From: Alphaproteobacteria bacterium
GTDB lineage: Bacteria; Pseudomonadota; Alphaproteobacteria; Micropepsales; Micropepsaceae
Direction of reading: 5' to 3'
Length of the DNA stretch: 51,908 bases
Assembly: GCA_003139615.1 (NCBI GenBank)
Contig: PLJH01000099.1
Span: 1-51,908 of the forward strand
Shown here: piece by piece, positions 18,301 to 24,913 of the stretch
How the letters are laid out: every line of letters starts with the position of its first letter
Position numbering within the stretch: the first letter of the stretch is position 1
Notes under the pieces: model-generated
Told to the model about the DNA's origin: nothing
Databases searched by the model: none
Seen by the model: the letters and a program-made list of their open reading frames with translations, nothing else
Program-made: the position numbers and the translations under genes

Positions 18301-18320
18301 CCCTCGGGTGGATACGAGGG
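18301..18320 (-). promoter_or_regulatory. leader hairpin covering the ribosome site of cytochrome b561
   Basis: On the - strand CCCTCG-N8-CGAGGG forms a 6-bp stem that ends 7 bases before the start codon. The 3' arm contains the only good Shine-Dalgarno sequence (GAGGG). A similar layout occurs before the phosphoesterase gene at 21246-21266. Confidence 0.5.
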
Positions 18321-18323
18321 TTA

Positions 18324-18351
18324 AGACTTGTGGACGGATCATTTTATTCCC
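18324..18351 (-). promoter_or_regulatory. ECF-type promoter of cytochrome b561
   Basis: On the - strand GGGAATAAA (18343-18351) is followed by exactly 15 bases and GTCT (18324-18327), 30 bases before the b561 start codon. The same two boxes at the same spacing precede the sigma factor, the phosphoesterase and the beta-propeller genes. Confidence 0.75.
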
Positions 18352-18409
18352 GTGAGGACCGTGGGATTTGCCTGGGCCGAACCGGCTTGTTCCGATCCGG
18401 GGTTGCTGG

Positions 18410-19452
18410 TTATTTGCGCTCCAACGTCACATCACCCTTTGCCGGGTTCCATGTGCTTCTGCAGTTCCGGAGAAACGGATAGCCGAGAGTCGCGAGCGTC
18501 TTGTCGCCAACAACTTTCTCCACGTCCGGAAGGGCAACGACATATTTTTCATAGTTGGCGCGTTTGACACTGACGAAGTCCTCATCCTCGCCCCGTCCGA
18601 CTGTAAGATCGCCGCCTTTGGACAGACGCCTCCATATGTCGGGCGACGCCGTCAATCTTTCGTGCCCACCTGTGTCCATGATGGACGGAAGTGGCAATCC
18701 GTCCACATCGAGCATGAACGGGACGATCGAACTGGCAGGCGTGAATTCGATAACCGCCGCGATGTTCAACCGCTTGATGGGCGGCGCGTCGGACGTTCCG
18801 TCGCTCCTCAGCAGATAAAACGGAATTGTCGGTCGGTCGTAATCGATTGTGAATTCGCAATTCTTCAGCAGCCCCCATCCAATGAATCCGAGGAACCGGG
18901 GTGTTACCGCCGTTTCGATGAAGCCGAAATCCGCGCTGAGAACGGCCGTCGGAGCCGTGAAGCGGCACCGCTCGCGGCGGTCAGGTGGGCGCCTCCTGCA
19001 AGCGTAATCGGATGCGCGCCATCGTGGGGCTGAATAATCATAGCCTGACCGGAGGCGACAGTTCCGCGCTTGACGTCGACGCCATTCTCCAAAGGAATGA
19101 AATGGCGATTGAGGATGACGCGGAACGGCATGCCCGTATCGAGAGTGAACACGCCGCGGGTACTATCGACCTGACCGTCTATCAGGATGAAGCCGTCCTT
19201 GAGATGGAACGGGAGTGTCATGGTCTGTTCTTCGCTCGGCGCCGGTTGGGTCGCGCCGGCGTCGCAGCCATTGCCGAGGGGCACGCACGAGAGACCCTAC
19301 AGCAAAAGCGCCTTGGCGACGCAAGGTCCTTTGGTCCTCAGCTCCGTCAAGGAACCGATCATCCGCACGCCCCACTTCGAAAATGGAATATAGGCTCGCA
19401 AGCCGGTGATTGTCTTCGCCGTTCTTGGCTGTCGGGAACGTTGCTCGGCCAT
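18410..19452 (-). pseudogene. two-domain retropepsin-like aspartyl protease, broken
   Basis: Two DTG-type modules can be read on the - strand: FTLDTGMPFRVILNRHF (frame starting 19284 or earlier) and SIMDTGGHERLTASPDIW (frame ending at 18410). They lie in different frames. The homologous-looking text leaves the first frame near 18961-18990 and continues in the second with TAPTAVLSADFGF, so one frameshift separates them. A GAGGAG site precedes an ATG at 19452 in the first frame, but that frame meets TAG at 19297-19299, just before GLSCVPLGNGCDAG. The gene thus seems to carry a stop and a frameshift. A shorter start (GTG 19284 or ATG 19221) would remove the first lesion but not the second. Confidence 0.65.
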
Positions 19453-19530
19453 ATGTTACTCCTCAGCGGATTAATTGGTTCGTCGCTTCGGGCGTGCCGG
19501 TTGAACTTCTTGTTCGCGTCTTGCTGACTG

Positions 19531-19749
19531 TCAAGTTCCCGAAAGTCGGCGTTCGACCGGCCCGTCCTTGTCGATCATGATCGCGGCGTGCGGCTCAGTT
19601 TCGTGCGCTGCGTCGGTCAGCCCTGACCGGAAGCTTTTGATGCCTTTGGCGACATCGCCCATCAGGTCGGAAATCTTTCCGCGTCCGCCGAACAGCAGAA
19701 GCGCAACCGTCGCCAAAATCACAATGTGCCAGATGCTGAGCGATCCCAT
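19531..19749 (-). CDS. tatA: TatA-type twin-arginine translocase subunit
   Basis: This 72-aa protein has the TatA layout: a short N-terminal membrane helix ([17 protein letters not shown]), the FGRGK-like hinge ([20 protein letters not shown]) and a charged amphipathic helix. It lies in a cluster that encodes at least one Tat substrate, the phosphoesterase at 20296. It may be a dedicated extra copy, since no tatB or tatC is nearby; whether the genome has another tatA cannot be seen here. Confidence 0.88.
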   Translation of the reverse strand: MGSLSIWHIVILATVALLLFGGRGKISDLMGDVAKGIKSFRSGLTDAAHETEPHAAIMIDKDGPVERRLSGT

Positions 19750-19809
19750 GAATCTCTCCCTGGATTGAATTGTCCGTATCTCTGCCGCGGCTCGATTGCG
19801 GCAATAGGG

Positions 19810-19847
19810 GCGGGCGGGATGCGTGAGGGGCTCGGCATCCCGCCCGC
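19810..19847. terminator. strong GC hairpin after the cupredoxin gene
   Basis: GCGGGCGGGATGC (19810-19822) and its perfect complement (19835-19847) form a 13-bp stem with a 12-base loop, between the cupredoxin stop (19897) and the tatA start (19749). No T-run follows on either strand, so this is a possible Rho-aided terminator or an RNA processing/stability hairpin. Confidence 0.5.
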
Positions 19848-19896
19848 TTGAGAGCGACCGTCGCTTGGCGGGGGCGTTAGCGACGCGTCACCCGTT

Positions 19897-20247
19897 CTAT
19901 TGCACGACCACCGACGCCATCATTCGCGGATGAATGGAGCAGAGATATTTGTAGGTGCCGGGTTTCTCGAATTTGAAGGTGAACGTGTCGTTCTGGTCGA
20001 GCGCGCCCGAACGAAAGAGCCCGTCGACGCTCGTGACGGTATGGGGCTCGCCGTCCAGATTTTTCCAGGTCACGGATGAGCCGACTTTGACCGTGATGGA
20101 CATGGGTGCGAAGTCGAAATTTTTCATGACGACGGCATTCGCGTCTTGCGCCATTGCGGCACCTGTGCCGGCTGCCGAGGTAGTGGCGAGCATCGCCGTC
20201 ACAGCGAACGCGTTGATGAGATTGCGGCCAAAGTTCTTCGTAAGCAT
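19897..20247 (-). CDS. periplasmic cupredoxin (type-1 copper protein)
   Basis: This 116-aa protein starts at MLTKNFGRN (20247), with AGGAGA just upstream; an earlier in-frame start at 20265 has none. A signal peptide ends near AMAQ. The mature plastocyanin/amicyanin-like domain keeps the full type-1 copper ligand set: His in GEPHTV, then Cys, His and Met in YLCSIHPRMM. It should carry electrons in the periplasm. It follows the phosphoesterase gene by 48 bases on the same strand, so the two probably share the ECF-type promoter at 21269. Confidence 0.88.
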   Translation of the reverse strand: MLTKNFGRNLINAFAVTAMLATTSAAGTGAAMAQDANAVVMKNFDFAPMSITVKVGSSVTWKNLDGEPHTVTSVDGLFRSGALDQNDTFTFKFEKPGTYKYLCSIHPRMMASVVVQ

Positions 20248-20295
20248 GTGTTTCTCCTGAAGCATGTGGTTGTTTGGGAAATCGTTCGGGTCAGC

Positions 20296-21240
20296 TCAAC
20301 CGAGCGTCGTGTCGGTCAGCACAGCCGAACTCGGGTGCCCCGATATCTTGACGCTGGTGACACCCAGCATCTTTGCCAGCCGATCGCTCGGAACCTTGAG
20401 CGGCCCGGGCCCCGGGCCGTCGCCGGCCGTCGGCTGCGGATAGGCCGTCGATCGCGCGGTGTGAAACGTGATGTTGCCTTCCACCTTCTGCACGATCTGA
20501 TGGATATGGCCGTTCAACACGGTGACGGACCCGAAACGGCTGAGATAGCTCGTAGCCTGATCTGCATCGCCCGTTCCCCAACCCCACGGCTCGTAGATCG
20601 TCCACATGGGCATATGGGCAAATACGACGATGGGCGTGCTCGAGGAGCGGCCTTTCAGATCCTGCTCGAGCCATGCGAGCTGGTCGTCGCCGAATGCGCC
20701 GAGGCCATTGGGCTTGAAGTTCATCACATTGACGAGTGCGATGAAGTGCACGCCGTTGTGATCGAAGCTGTAATAGCCCTTGTTTGCCGAGGCCTGCCCG
20801 AAGCGGTTGAAATACTCGGTGCCGATGCCATCCGTGATGTCGTGCTCGCCGGGTATGGTGTGAAGCTCGGTGATGTTCAAGCCCGACAGCAATTGCGACG
20901 CGGTGTCGAACTCTTCGGCTTTGGAAAGATGCGTGATGTCGCCGGTGTGAATGGTCAGCGCCGGTTTCGCCGGCATCGCGTTGACGAAGTCGATGGTCTG
21001 CTTGAGCGTGCCGGCGACGTCGGGATTGGCTTCTTTATTAAAGCCGATATGGGTGTCGCTGATCTGCAGAAACAACGGCGTGCCGGTCATGGCATGCGCA
21101 GACTTCTTCGACGCAGCCAGCGCCAGGTCGATCGGCGCCAGAACGCCGCCCGATAGAAGGAACAGCGTGCCTGCGCCGCCGAATGCCAGGCATTTCAGCG
21201 CGCCGCGGCGGGATTGGTTGACTTCAGAATCTGATGACAT
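20296..21240 (-). CDS. Tat-exported calcineurin-like metallophosphoesterase
   Basis: This 314-aa protein has a twin-arginine signal (QSRRGALKCLAFGGAG) and the calcineurin metallophosphoesterase blocks: ISDTHIG, TGDITH, PGEHD (GNHD is usual), FAHMPMW and NGHIHQ. The Asn-to-Glu change in the third block is notable because that Asn normally binds metal. It should act on a phosphoester in the periplasm after folding with its metals in the cytoplasm. It is transcribed from an ECF-type promoter (21269-21296), and its leader folds into a hairpin over the ribosome site. Confidence 0.85.
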   Translation of the reverse strand: MSSDSEVNQSRRGALKCLAFGGAGTLFLLSGGVLAPIDLALAASKKSAHAMTGTPLFLQISDTHIGFNKEANPDVAGTLKQTIDFVNAMPAKPALTIHTGDITHLSKAEEFDTASQLLSGLNITELHTIPGEHDITDGIGTEYFNRFGQASANKGYYSFDHNGVHFIALVNVMNFKPNGLGAFGDDQLAWLEQDLKGRSSSTPIVVFAHMPMWTIYEPWGWGTGDADQATSYLSRFGSVTVLNGHIHQIVQKVEGNITFHTARSTAYPQPTAGDGPGPGPLKVPSDRLAKMLGVTSVKISGHPSSAVLTDTTLG

Positions 21241-21245
21241 GGGAG

Positions 21246-21266
21246 CCTCTCGGTGGTTTCGAGAGG
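21246..21266 (-). promoter_or_regulatory. leader hairpin covering the ribosome site of the phosphoesterase
   Basis: On the - strand CCTCTCG-N7-CGAGAGG forms a 7-bp stem ending 5 bases before the start codon. The 3' arm includes the Shine-Dalgarno sequence GAGAGG. The loop shares CCAC with the loop of the b561 leader hairpin. Confidence 0.5.
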
Positions 21267-21268
21267 GG

Positions 21269-21296
21269 TGACTCGCGTTCCCGCCGATTTATTCCC
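21269..21296 (-). promoter_or_regulatory. ECF-type promoter of the phosphoesterase-cupredoxin unit
   Basis: GGGAATAAA (21288-21296, - strand), 15 bases, then GTCA (21269-21272), 28 bases before the start codon. Boxes and spacing match the promoter of the sigma gene. Confidence 0.75.
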
Positions 21297-21308
21297 GGCT
21301 GACGGGAG
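21272..21308. repeat. 37-bp direct repeat, copy 1 (promoter copy)
   Basis: These 37 bases match 23118-23154 at 35 positions in the same orientation. This copy contains the working -35 box of the phosphoesterase promoter. The other copy forms the last codons of the anti-sigma gene. The 1.8 kb between them holds the beta-propeller gene. Confidence 0.85.
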
Positions 21309-21395
21309 TCCGTGCGGCCGGAGACCGGGAATGTGACGGAAAGTCTACTTTGGCCCCGATTTGTGCCGTGTCACAAAAAATTCGTACTGCAGCGG

Positions 21396-21423
21396 CGGAA
21401 TAATTTGCGACCCCATTGAGTCT
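21396..21423 (+). promoter_or_regulatory. ECF-type promoter of the beta-propeller gene
   Basis: On the + strand CGGAATAAT (21396-21404), 15 bases and GTCT (21420-21423) precede the beta-propeller gene by 92 bases. It faces away from the phosphoesterase promoter. It differs from the other copies only at the edges of the -35 box. Confidence 0.65.
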
Positions 21424-21515
21424 TCATCGCAGGATCGTCCGCGGAATATCCGACGGTTGGAATTTGTCCGAACGGGTGCGACCGATCGAGCACGCAATTT
21501 GGGAAAGACGAAATC

Positions 21516-23006
21516 ATGAAGAACGTCATATTTGCAGCGATTGTGTTCGCGGCCCTTTTTGAGGGCGCAGCCGCCGCGCCGGCCTGGCGCGGCTATGCCG
21601 GCGACGAGCAACACAATGCACAGGCGCCCGCATCGCCGCAGTCCCTTGCCAATTTTCACTGGACCACGCAGATCGACCTCTTTCCCCAATTGTCGGGGGA
21701 CGAACTGCTGATCCATTACGCCTCGCCGATGATCACCGCGGCCAACACAGTCATTGTTCCAGTCAAGACGGGTGCAGCCGGCGGGTTCGAGATGGACGCG
21801 CTAAGTGGCGCGACCGGCGCGCTTTTGTGGCAAAGCAAGACGGATTACGTGCTGCCGCCCCATGCCTGGGTGCCGAGTTTTCCCGCCCATCTCTCGGCGC
21901 AGAACAATCTCTTCTATGCCGGCGCGGGCGGCACCGTTCTCGAGCGCAAGACGCCGGATGGGGCGAGCGGCAAGATGCGTCGTCTGACGTTCTTCGGCAA
22001 TGCGAATTATGTCGCGAACAAAGCCGTCTACAAGGCAAATGTGATGATCGACACGCCGATCACTGCGGACAACAGCGGCAACATATTCTTCGGCTTCGTC
22101 GTGACCGGGTCGACGCCGGTCAACCTCCAGAGCGGGATCGCGCGGATTGCTGCCGACGGCACGGGCACCTGGATCAGCGCCGCCGGCGCCGCGAGCGATT
22201 CGAGCATCACGCAGGTGGCGATGAACTGCGCGCCGACCGTTTCGCGCGATCAAACGACGATTTATATCGCCGTCAGCAACGGCACGAACGGCTATCTCGT
22301 CGGTCTCGATGCGACAACCCTGCAGCCGAAATACAGGGCCGCGTTGGTCGATCCCAGTTCCGGCGACGCTGCCATGATCGACGACGCGTCTTCGGCCGCG
22401 CCGACCATCGGACCGGATGGCGATGTTTACTACGGCGTGCTCGAGAATCCGTTTCCAAAGCACGACGACCGCGGCTGGCTACTGCACTTCGATGAAACTT
22501 TAACGATGGTGAAGACACCCGGCTCGTTCGGCTGGGACCTGACGGCGTCGATCGTTCCGAGGAACGCGGTTCCGTCGTACAAGGGCCATTCGCCATATCT
22601 GCTGATGACCAAGGACAACAATTATCTGGGCATCGGTCCCCACGGCAACGGACACAACCGAATCGCGGTCGTCGATCCGGACGTGCCGCACAAGGACCTT
22701 TACAGCAGCGTCATGGTCATGAAGGACATCGAGACGATCCTGGGGCCCACGCAATTTCCCGGCGCGCCCGCAGGCGCCGTCTACGAATGGTGCATCAATT
22801 CGGCAGTGGTCGATGCGGCAAGCCATTCCATTATCGCCAACAGCGAGGACGGCCACGTCTATCATTGGGATCTGGGCACCAACGCGTTGACACAGTCCCT
22901 GCTGCTCAATGCGCCGCGGCCCGAAGCCTACACACCCAGCATCATCGGCCCGGATGGGACCGTTTATGTGATCAACAATTCCACGCTCTATGCCATCGGG
23001 AATTGA
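21516..23006 (+). CDS. secreted PQQ-like beta-propeller protein
   Basis: This 496-aa protein has a signal peptide (MKNVIFAAIVFAALFEGAAA) and a mature part made of beta-propeller blades with recurring SPMITAANTVIVPV, SGATGALLWQSK, PTIGPDGDVYYGV and PSIIGPDGTVYVIN units. The blades resemble the PQQ-dehydrogenase/BamB type; I cannot see the Cys pair or metal ligands of a real quinoprotein, so a structural or binding role is as likely as catalysis. It is the only + strand gene in the sigma cluster and carries its own ECF-type promoter. Confidence 0.75.
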   Translation: MKNVIFAAIVFAALFEGAAAAPAWRGYAGDEQHNAQAPASPQSLANFHWTTQIDLFPQLSGDELLIHYASPMITAANTVIVPVKTGAAGGFEMDALSGATGALLWQSKTDYVLPPHAWVPSFPAHLSAQNNLFYAGAGGTVLERKTPDGASGKMRRLTFFGNANYVANKAVYKANVMIDTPITADNSGNIFFGFVVTGSTPVNLQSGIARIAADGTGTWISAAGAASDSSITQVAMNCAPTVSRDQTTIYIAVSNGTNGYLVGLDATTLQPKYRAALVDPSSGDAAMIDDASSAAPTIGPDGDVYYGVLENPFPKHDDRGWLLHFDETLTMVKTPGSFGWDLTASIVPRNAVPSYKGHSPYLLMTKDNNYLGIGPHGNGHNRIAVVDPDVPHKDLYSSVMVMKDIETILGPTQFPGAPAGAVYEWCINSAVVDAASHSIIANSEDGHVYHWDLGTNALTQSLLLNAPRPEAYTPSIIGPDGTVYVINNSTLYAIGN

Positions 23007-23114
23007 ATCCGTTCTCGCGGATTGGGCTGACGGCGGTACCATTCCCCCTCGCCCAGCTTCCCATGAGTTGGCCTCAAGCCGCTTCGCAGGACTGTGAGCA
23101 CGAACACGACTGTG

Positions 23115-23142
23115 CCGCTCGCGTGCCCGCCGACTTATTCCC
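23115..23142 (-). promoter_or_regulatory. decayed copy of the ECF-type promoter
   Basis: GGGAATAAG (23134-23142, - strand) is followed at 15 bases by GCGG instead of GTC[A/T]. The box includes the TAA stop of the anti-sigma gene. As it faces the 3' end of the beta-propeller gene and lacks a -10 box, it is probably silent. Confidence 0.6.
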
Positions 23143-23154
23143 GGCTGACGGGAG
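23118..23154. repeat. 37-bp direct repeat, copy 2 (end of anti-sigma gene)
   Basis: This copy matches 21272-21308 at 35 of 37 positions. It includes the last six codons and the stop of the anti-sigma gene and the bases just past it. Confidence 0.85.
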
Positions 23155-23908
23155 CGCCTGCGTTTTGAATGAGGTGCGTCAACGTCGCGATCTCGTCCAA
23201 ACCGGTATCCGATACGGCGCAGTACGCGATATTGCCGCTTTTCCAGAACACGAGATGATATCCGTTGCGCAGCGCCTCGGCGGGCAAATGTTCGTCGCCG
23301 GCGATCCAGGCAAAGACATTGATAATGTGCTTGCCGTGCCGATAGACCACGACGGCGGCCCGATGGCCGTCCACATAGTCCGCGCGCCCGCCGATCAGCG
23401 TGTAACCGTCCTTGGCGAAATCGACTGCCGGCGGCGAGACGTCCGTATGGCCGGCGAACCACGGCTTGACCGTATGGCGATCGCTGGAGACCACATCGAT
23501 CAGGTGATCGGACATCATCGAGCGCAAATGCGCATTGGTGAGATCGTCGACCGCAAGGTTCGGAGCCGCAGGCAGGAACAGAAGAGCCGCGAACGCCGCG
23601 GCCAGCGCGGTCGCCCCGCCCCCGCTCAGCGCACCCCACAGAAATCCTTTGCCGATTCTCGCGGGCCGCCGCGCGGGACGTTCTCCGCTTTCATCGTCGA
23701 GGATATCGGCGATGCGGGCGCGCAATGCATCGCTCGCCCGATAATAGGGGCCGCTTTCCCGCAAGCCCGCGCGGGTCAATTCCAGATCCTTCAGCAGCGC
23801 CGCGCATTCGGCGCAGGTTTCCAGATGGCGTTCGACGTCCGCCGCCGCGCCCGCATCGAGTTCGCCGTCGAAATATTCCTGCACGCGCAACGCCTCACTG
23901 CAGGACAT
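23135..23908 (-). CDS. anti-sigma factor (zinc-finger type, one membrane helix)
   Basis: This 257-aa protein has an N-terminal zf-HC2-type anti-sigma domain with HxxxCxxC (VERHLETCAEC, residues 27-37), a membrane helix near residues 90-115 (LWGALSGGGATALAAAFAALLFL) and a periplasmic sensor part that includes a possible redox-relevant Cys in NIAYCAVSD. It overlaps the sigma gene by 14 bases, the usual arrangement for a cognate pair. Its last codons are part of a 37-bp sequence repeated in front of the phosphoesterase, so its C-terminus (GAPVSRE) may have been changed by that rearrangement. Confidence 0.85.
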   Translation of the reverse strand: MSCSEALRVQEYFDGELDAGAAADVERHLETCAECAALLKDLELTRAGLRESGPYYRASDALRARIADILDDESGERPARRPARIGKGFLWGALSGGGATALAAAFAALLFLPAAPNLAVDDLTNAHLRSMMSDHLIDVVSSDRHTVKPWFAGHTDVSPPAVDFAKDGYTLIGGRADYVDGHRAAVVVYRHGKHIINVFAWIAGDEHLPAEALRNGYHLVFWKSGNIAYCAVSDTGLDEIATLTHLIQNAGAPVSRE

Positions 23909-24443
23909 GTCCCGCTCCTTCCACGTCGCTCTGCCATTTTTCCTTCAGCATGCCGCGAGCCCGGGCAAGCCGGGACATGACGGTGCCGATCGGCGAACCG
24001 GTAATCTGCGCGATTTCCCGATAGGACAAATCCTCCATCTCCCGAAGCACCAGAACTTCCCGAAACTCCGGCGGCAGCTTCGCGACGACATCCGCCAGGC
24101 GGCGGCCTTCCTCCGCCCTGATGGCAGCAGCCTCCGGGTCCGGGGCATCGACGACCAGCGCCGGATCGTCGCTTCCGACTTCGCCGTCCGCGGGCAGCGG
24201 AACATTGCGGGTGTGCCGCGTCTGACCCGCAGCCGTGAGAAAACAATTGCGAACAATCGAAAGCAGCCAGGGCTTCACGTTGTCTCCTCGGAAGGAGTCG
24301 AAGGCACGATAGGCGCGCAACATGGCATCCTGCACAATGTCGTCGGCGTCCAAAGGCGGACGCGCCAGCCATTTCGCAAGGTTGTAGGCCGCATCGAGAT
24401 GCGGAAGCGCTTGCGTTTCAAACCGCCGGCGCCTGTCACTCAT
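23895..24443 (-). CDS. ECF RNA polymerase sigma factor
   Basis: This 182-aa sigma-70-family factor has region 2 (about residues 15-75; DADDIVQDAMLRAYRAFDSFRG, KPWLLSIVRN) and region 4 (about 118-170; LPPEFREVLVLREMEDLSYREIAQITG, GTVMSRLARARG). I take the start at MSDRRRRF (24443) because the matching promoter at 24494-24521 would leave a leader of about 45 bases; the open frame reaches upstream past that promoter to 24620. It very probably drives its own gene and the neighbouring b561, phosphoesterase/cupredoxin and beta-propeller units. Confidence 0.9.
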   Translation of the reverse strand: MSDRRRRFETQALPHLDAAYNLAKWLARPPLDADDIVQDAMLRAYRAFDSFRGDNVKPWLLSIVRNCFLTAAGQTRHTRNVPLPADGEVGSDDPALVVDAPDPEAAAIRAEEGRRLADVVAKLPPEFREVLVLREMEDLSYREIAQITGSPIGTVMSRLARARGMLKEKWQSDVEGAGHVLQ

Positions 24444-24772
24444 TCCCACGACCCAATGTCGCGTGCATCGTTTCTCCGGGCGTACGTGGTCTCTGACTCG
24501 GGGGAGCGACCGTTTATTCCCCATCGACGGGGATAAGTCGAGCATGCCCGAAATCGCCAGGATTTCGAACCCGCGAGGCGGGCTACATGGACATCCCGGG
24601 CATGTCCATGGCGGGGGCAACGTACCCTGAACGCTGACGACGGCAACGACCAGGACGGCGAAGATTTGTTCGACCGCAACGGAGCGCAGAGAAAAGCGCA
24701 GGTTGAAACCCAGCGCCCGTCATCTCCGCGATATCGCACGCGCCGGTCGAATCTGACCCGCGTGGTGAAGAG
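24444..24772. other. region upstream of the sigma gene, no intact gene
   Basis: It holds the sigma promoter and, at 24586-24610, a 25-bp near-perfect inverted repeat (arms CATGGACAT/ATGTCCATG around CCCGGG). Read on the - strand, it spells the methionine-rich end MDMPGMSM followed by a stop. A hydrophobic, signal-like stretch (VEQIFAVLVVAVVSVQG) lies just upstream in another frame, so a small exported Met-rich peptide gene may once have stood here, now frameshifted. The hairpin may also end the transporter transcript. Confidence 0.35.
24494..24521 (-). promoter_or_regulatory. ECF-type autoregulatory promoter of the sigma gene
   Basis: On the - strand GGGAATAAA (24513-24521), 15 bases, then GTCA (24494-24497), 50 bases before the chosen sigma start. 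It is identical in both boxes to the phosphoesterase promoter. Confidence 0.75.
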
Positions 24773-24910
24773 TCAGACCTTCGTCGCTGCGTCCAATGCG
24801 TCGATTTCCTTTTGCAGACGCTGCGCGCACCGCACCTGCAGCAACCACACGCCGCCAAGCACCAGTACCGCCGCCCCTGTATGGATAAGGTACTCTGTCG
24901 AGCGAGCGAT
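24773..24910 (-). CDS. possible small membrane protein with a non-standard start
   Basis: Directly after the transporter stop, in the same frame, runs a protein-like 45-aa text with one membrane helix (EYLIHTGAAVLVLGGVWLLQ) and a charged tail (KEIDALDAATKV). GAGGAG, the last codons of the transporter, is 6 bases upstream of an ATC codon at 24910, exactly where a start would be expected. So this is either a small gene with a rare ATC start or a mutated ATG, or an extension of the transporter reached by readthrough of TAA. Confidence 0.35.
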   Translation of the reverse strand: MARSTEYLIHTGAAVLVLGGVWLLQVRCAQRLQKEIDALDAATKV

Positions 24911-24913
24911 TTC

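Noticed and set aside
24444..24620. Longer sigma factor starting at 24620
   Set aside because: The extra 59 residues are Pro/Cys/Arg-rich without similarity to the sigma fold, and the start would lie upstream of the matching promoter.
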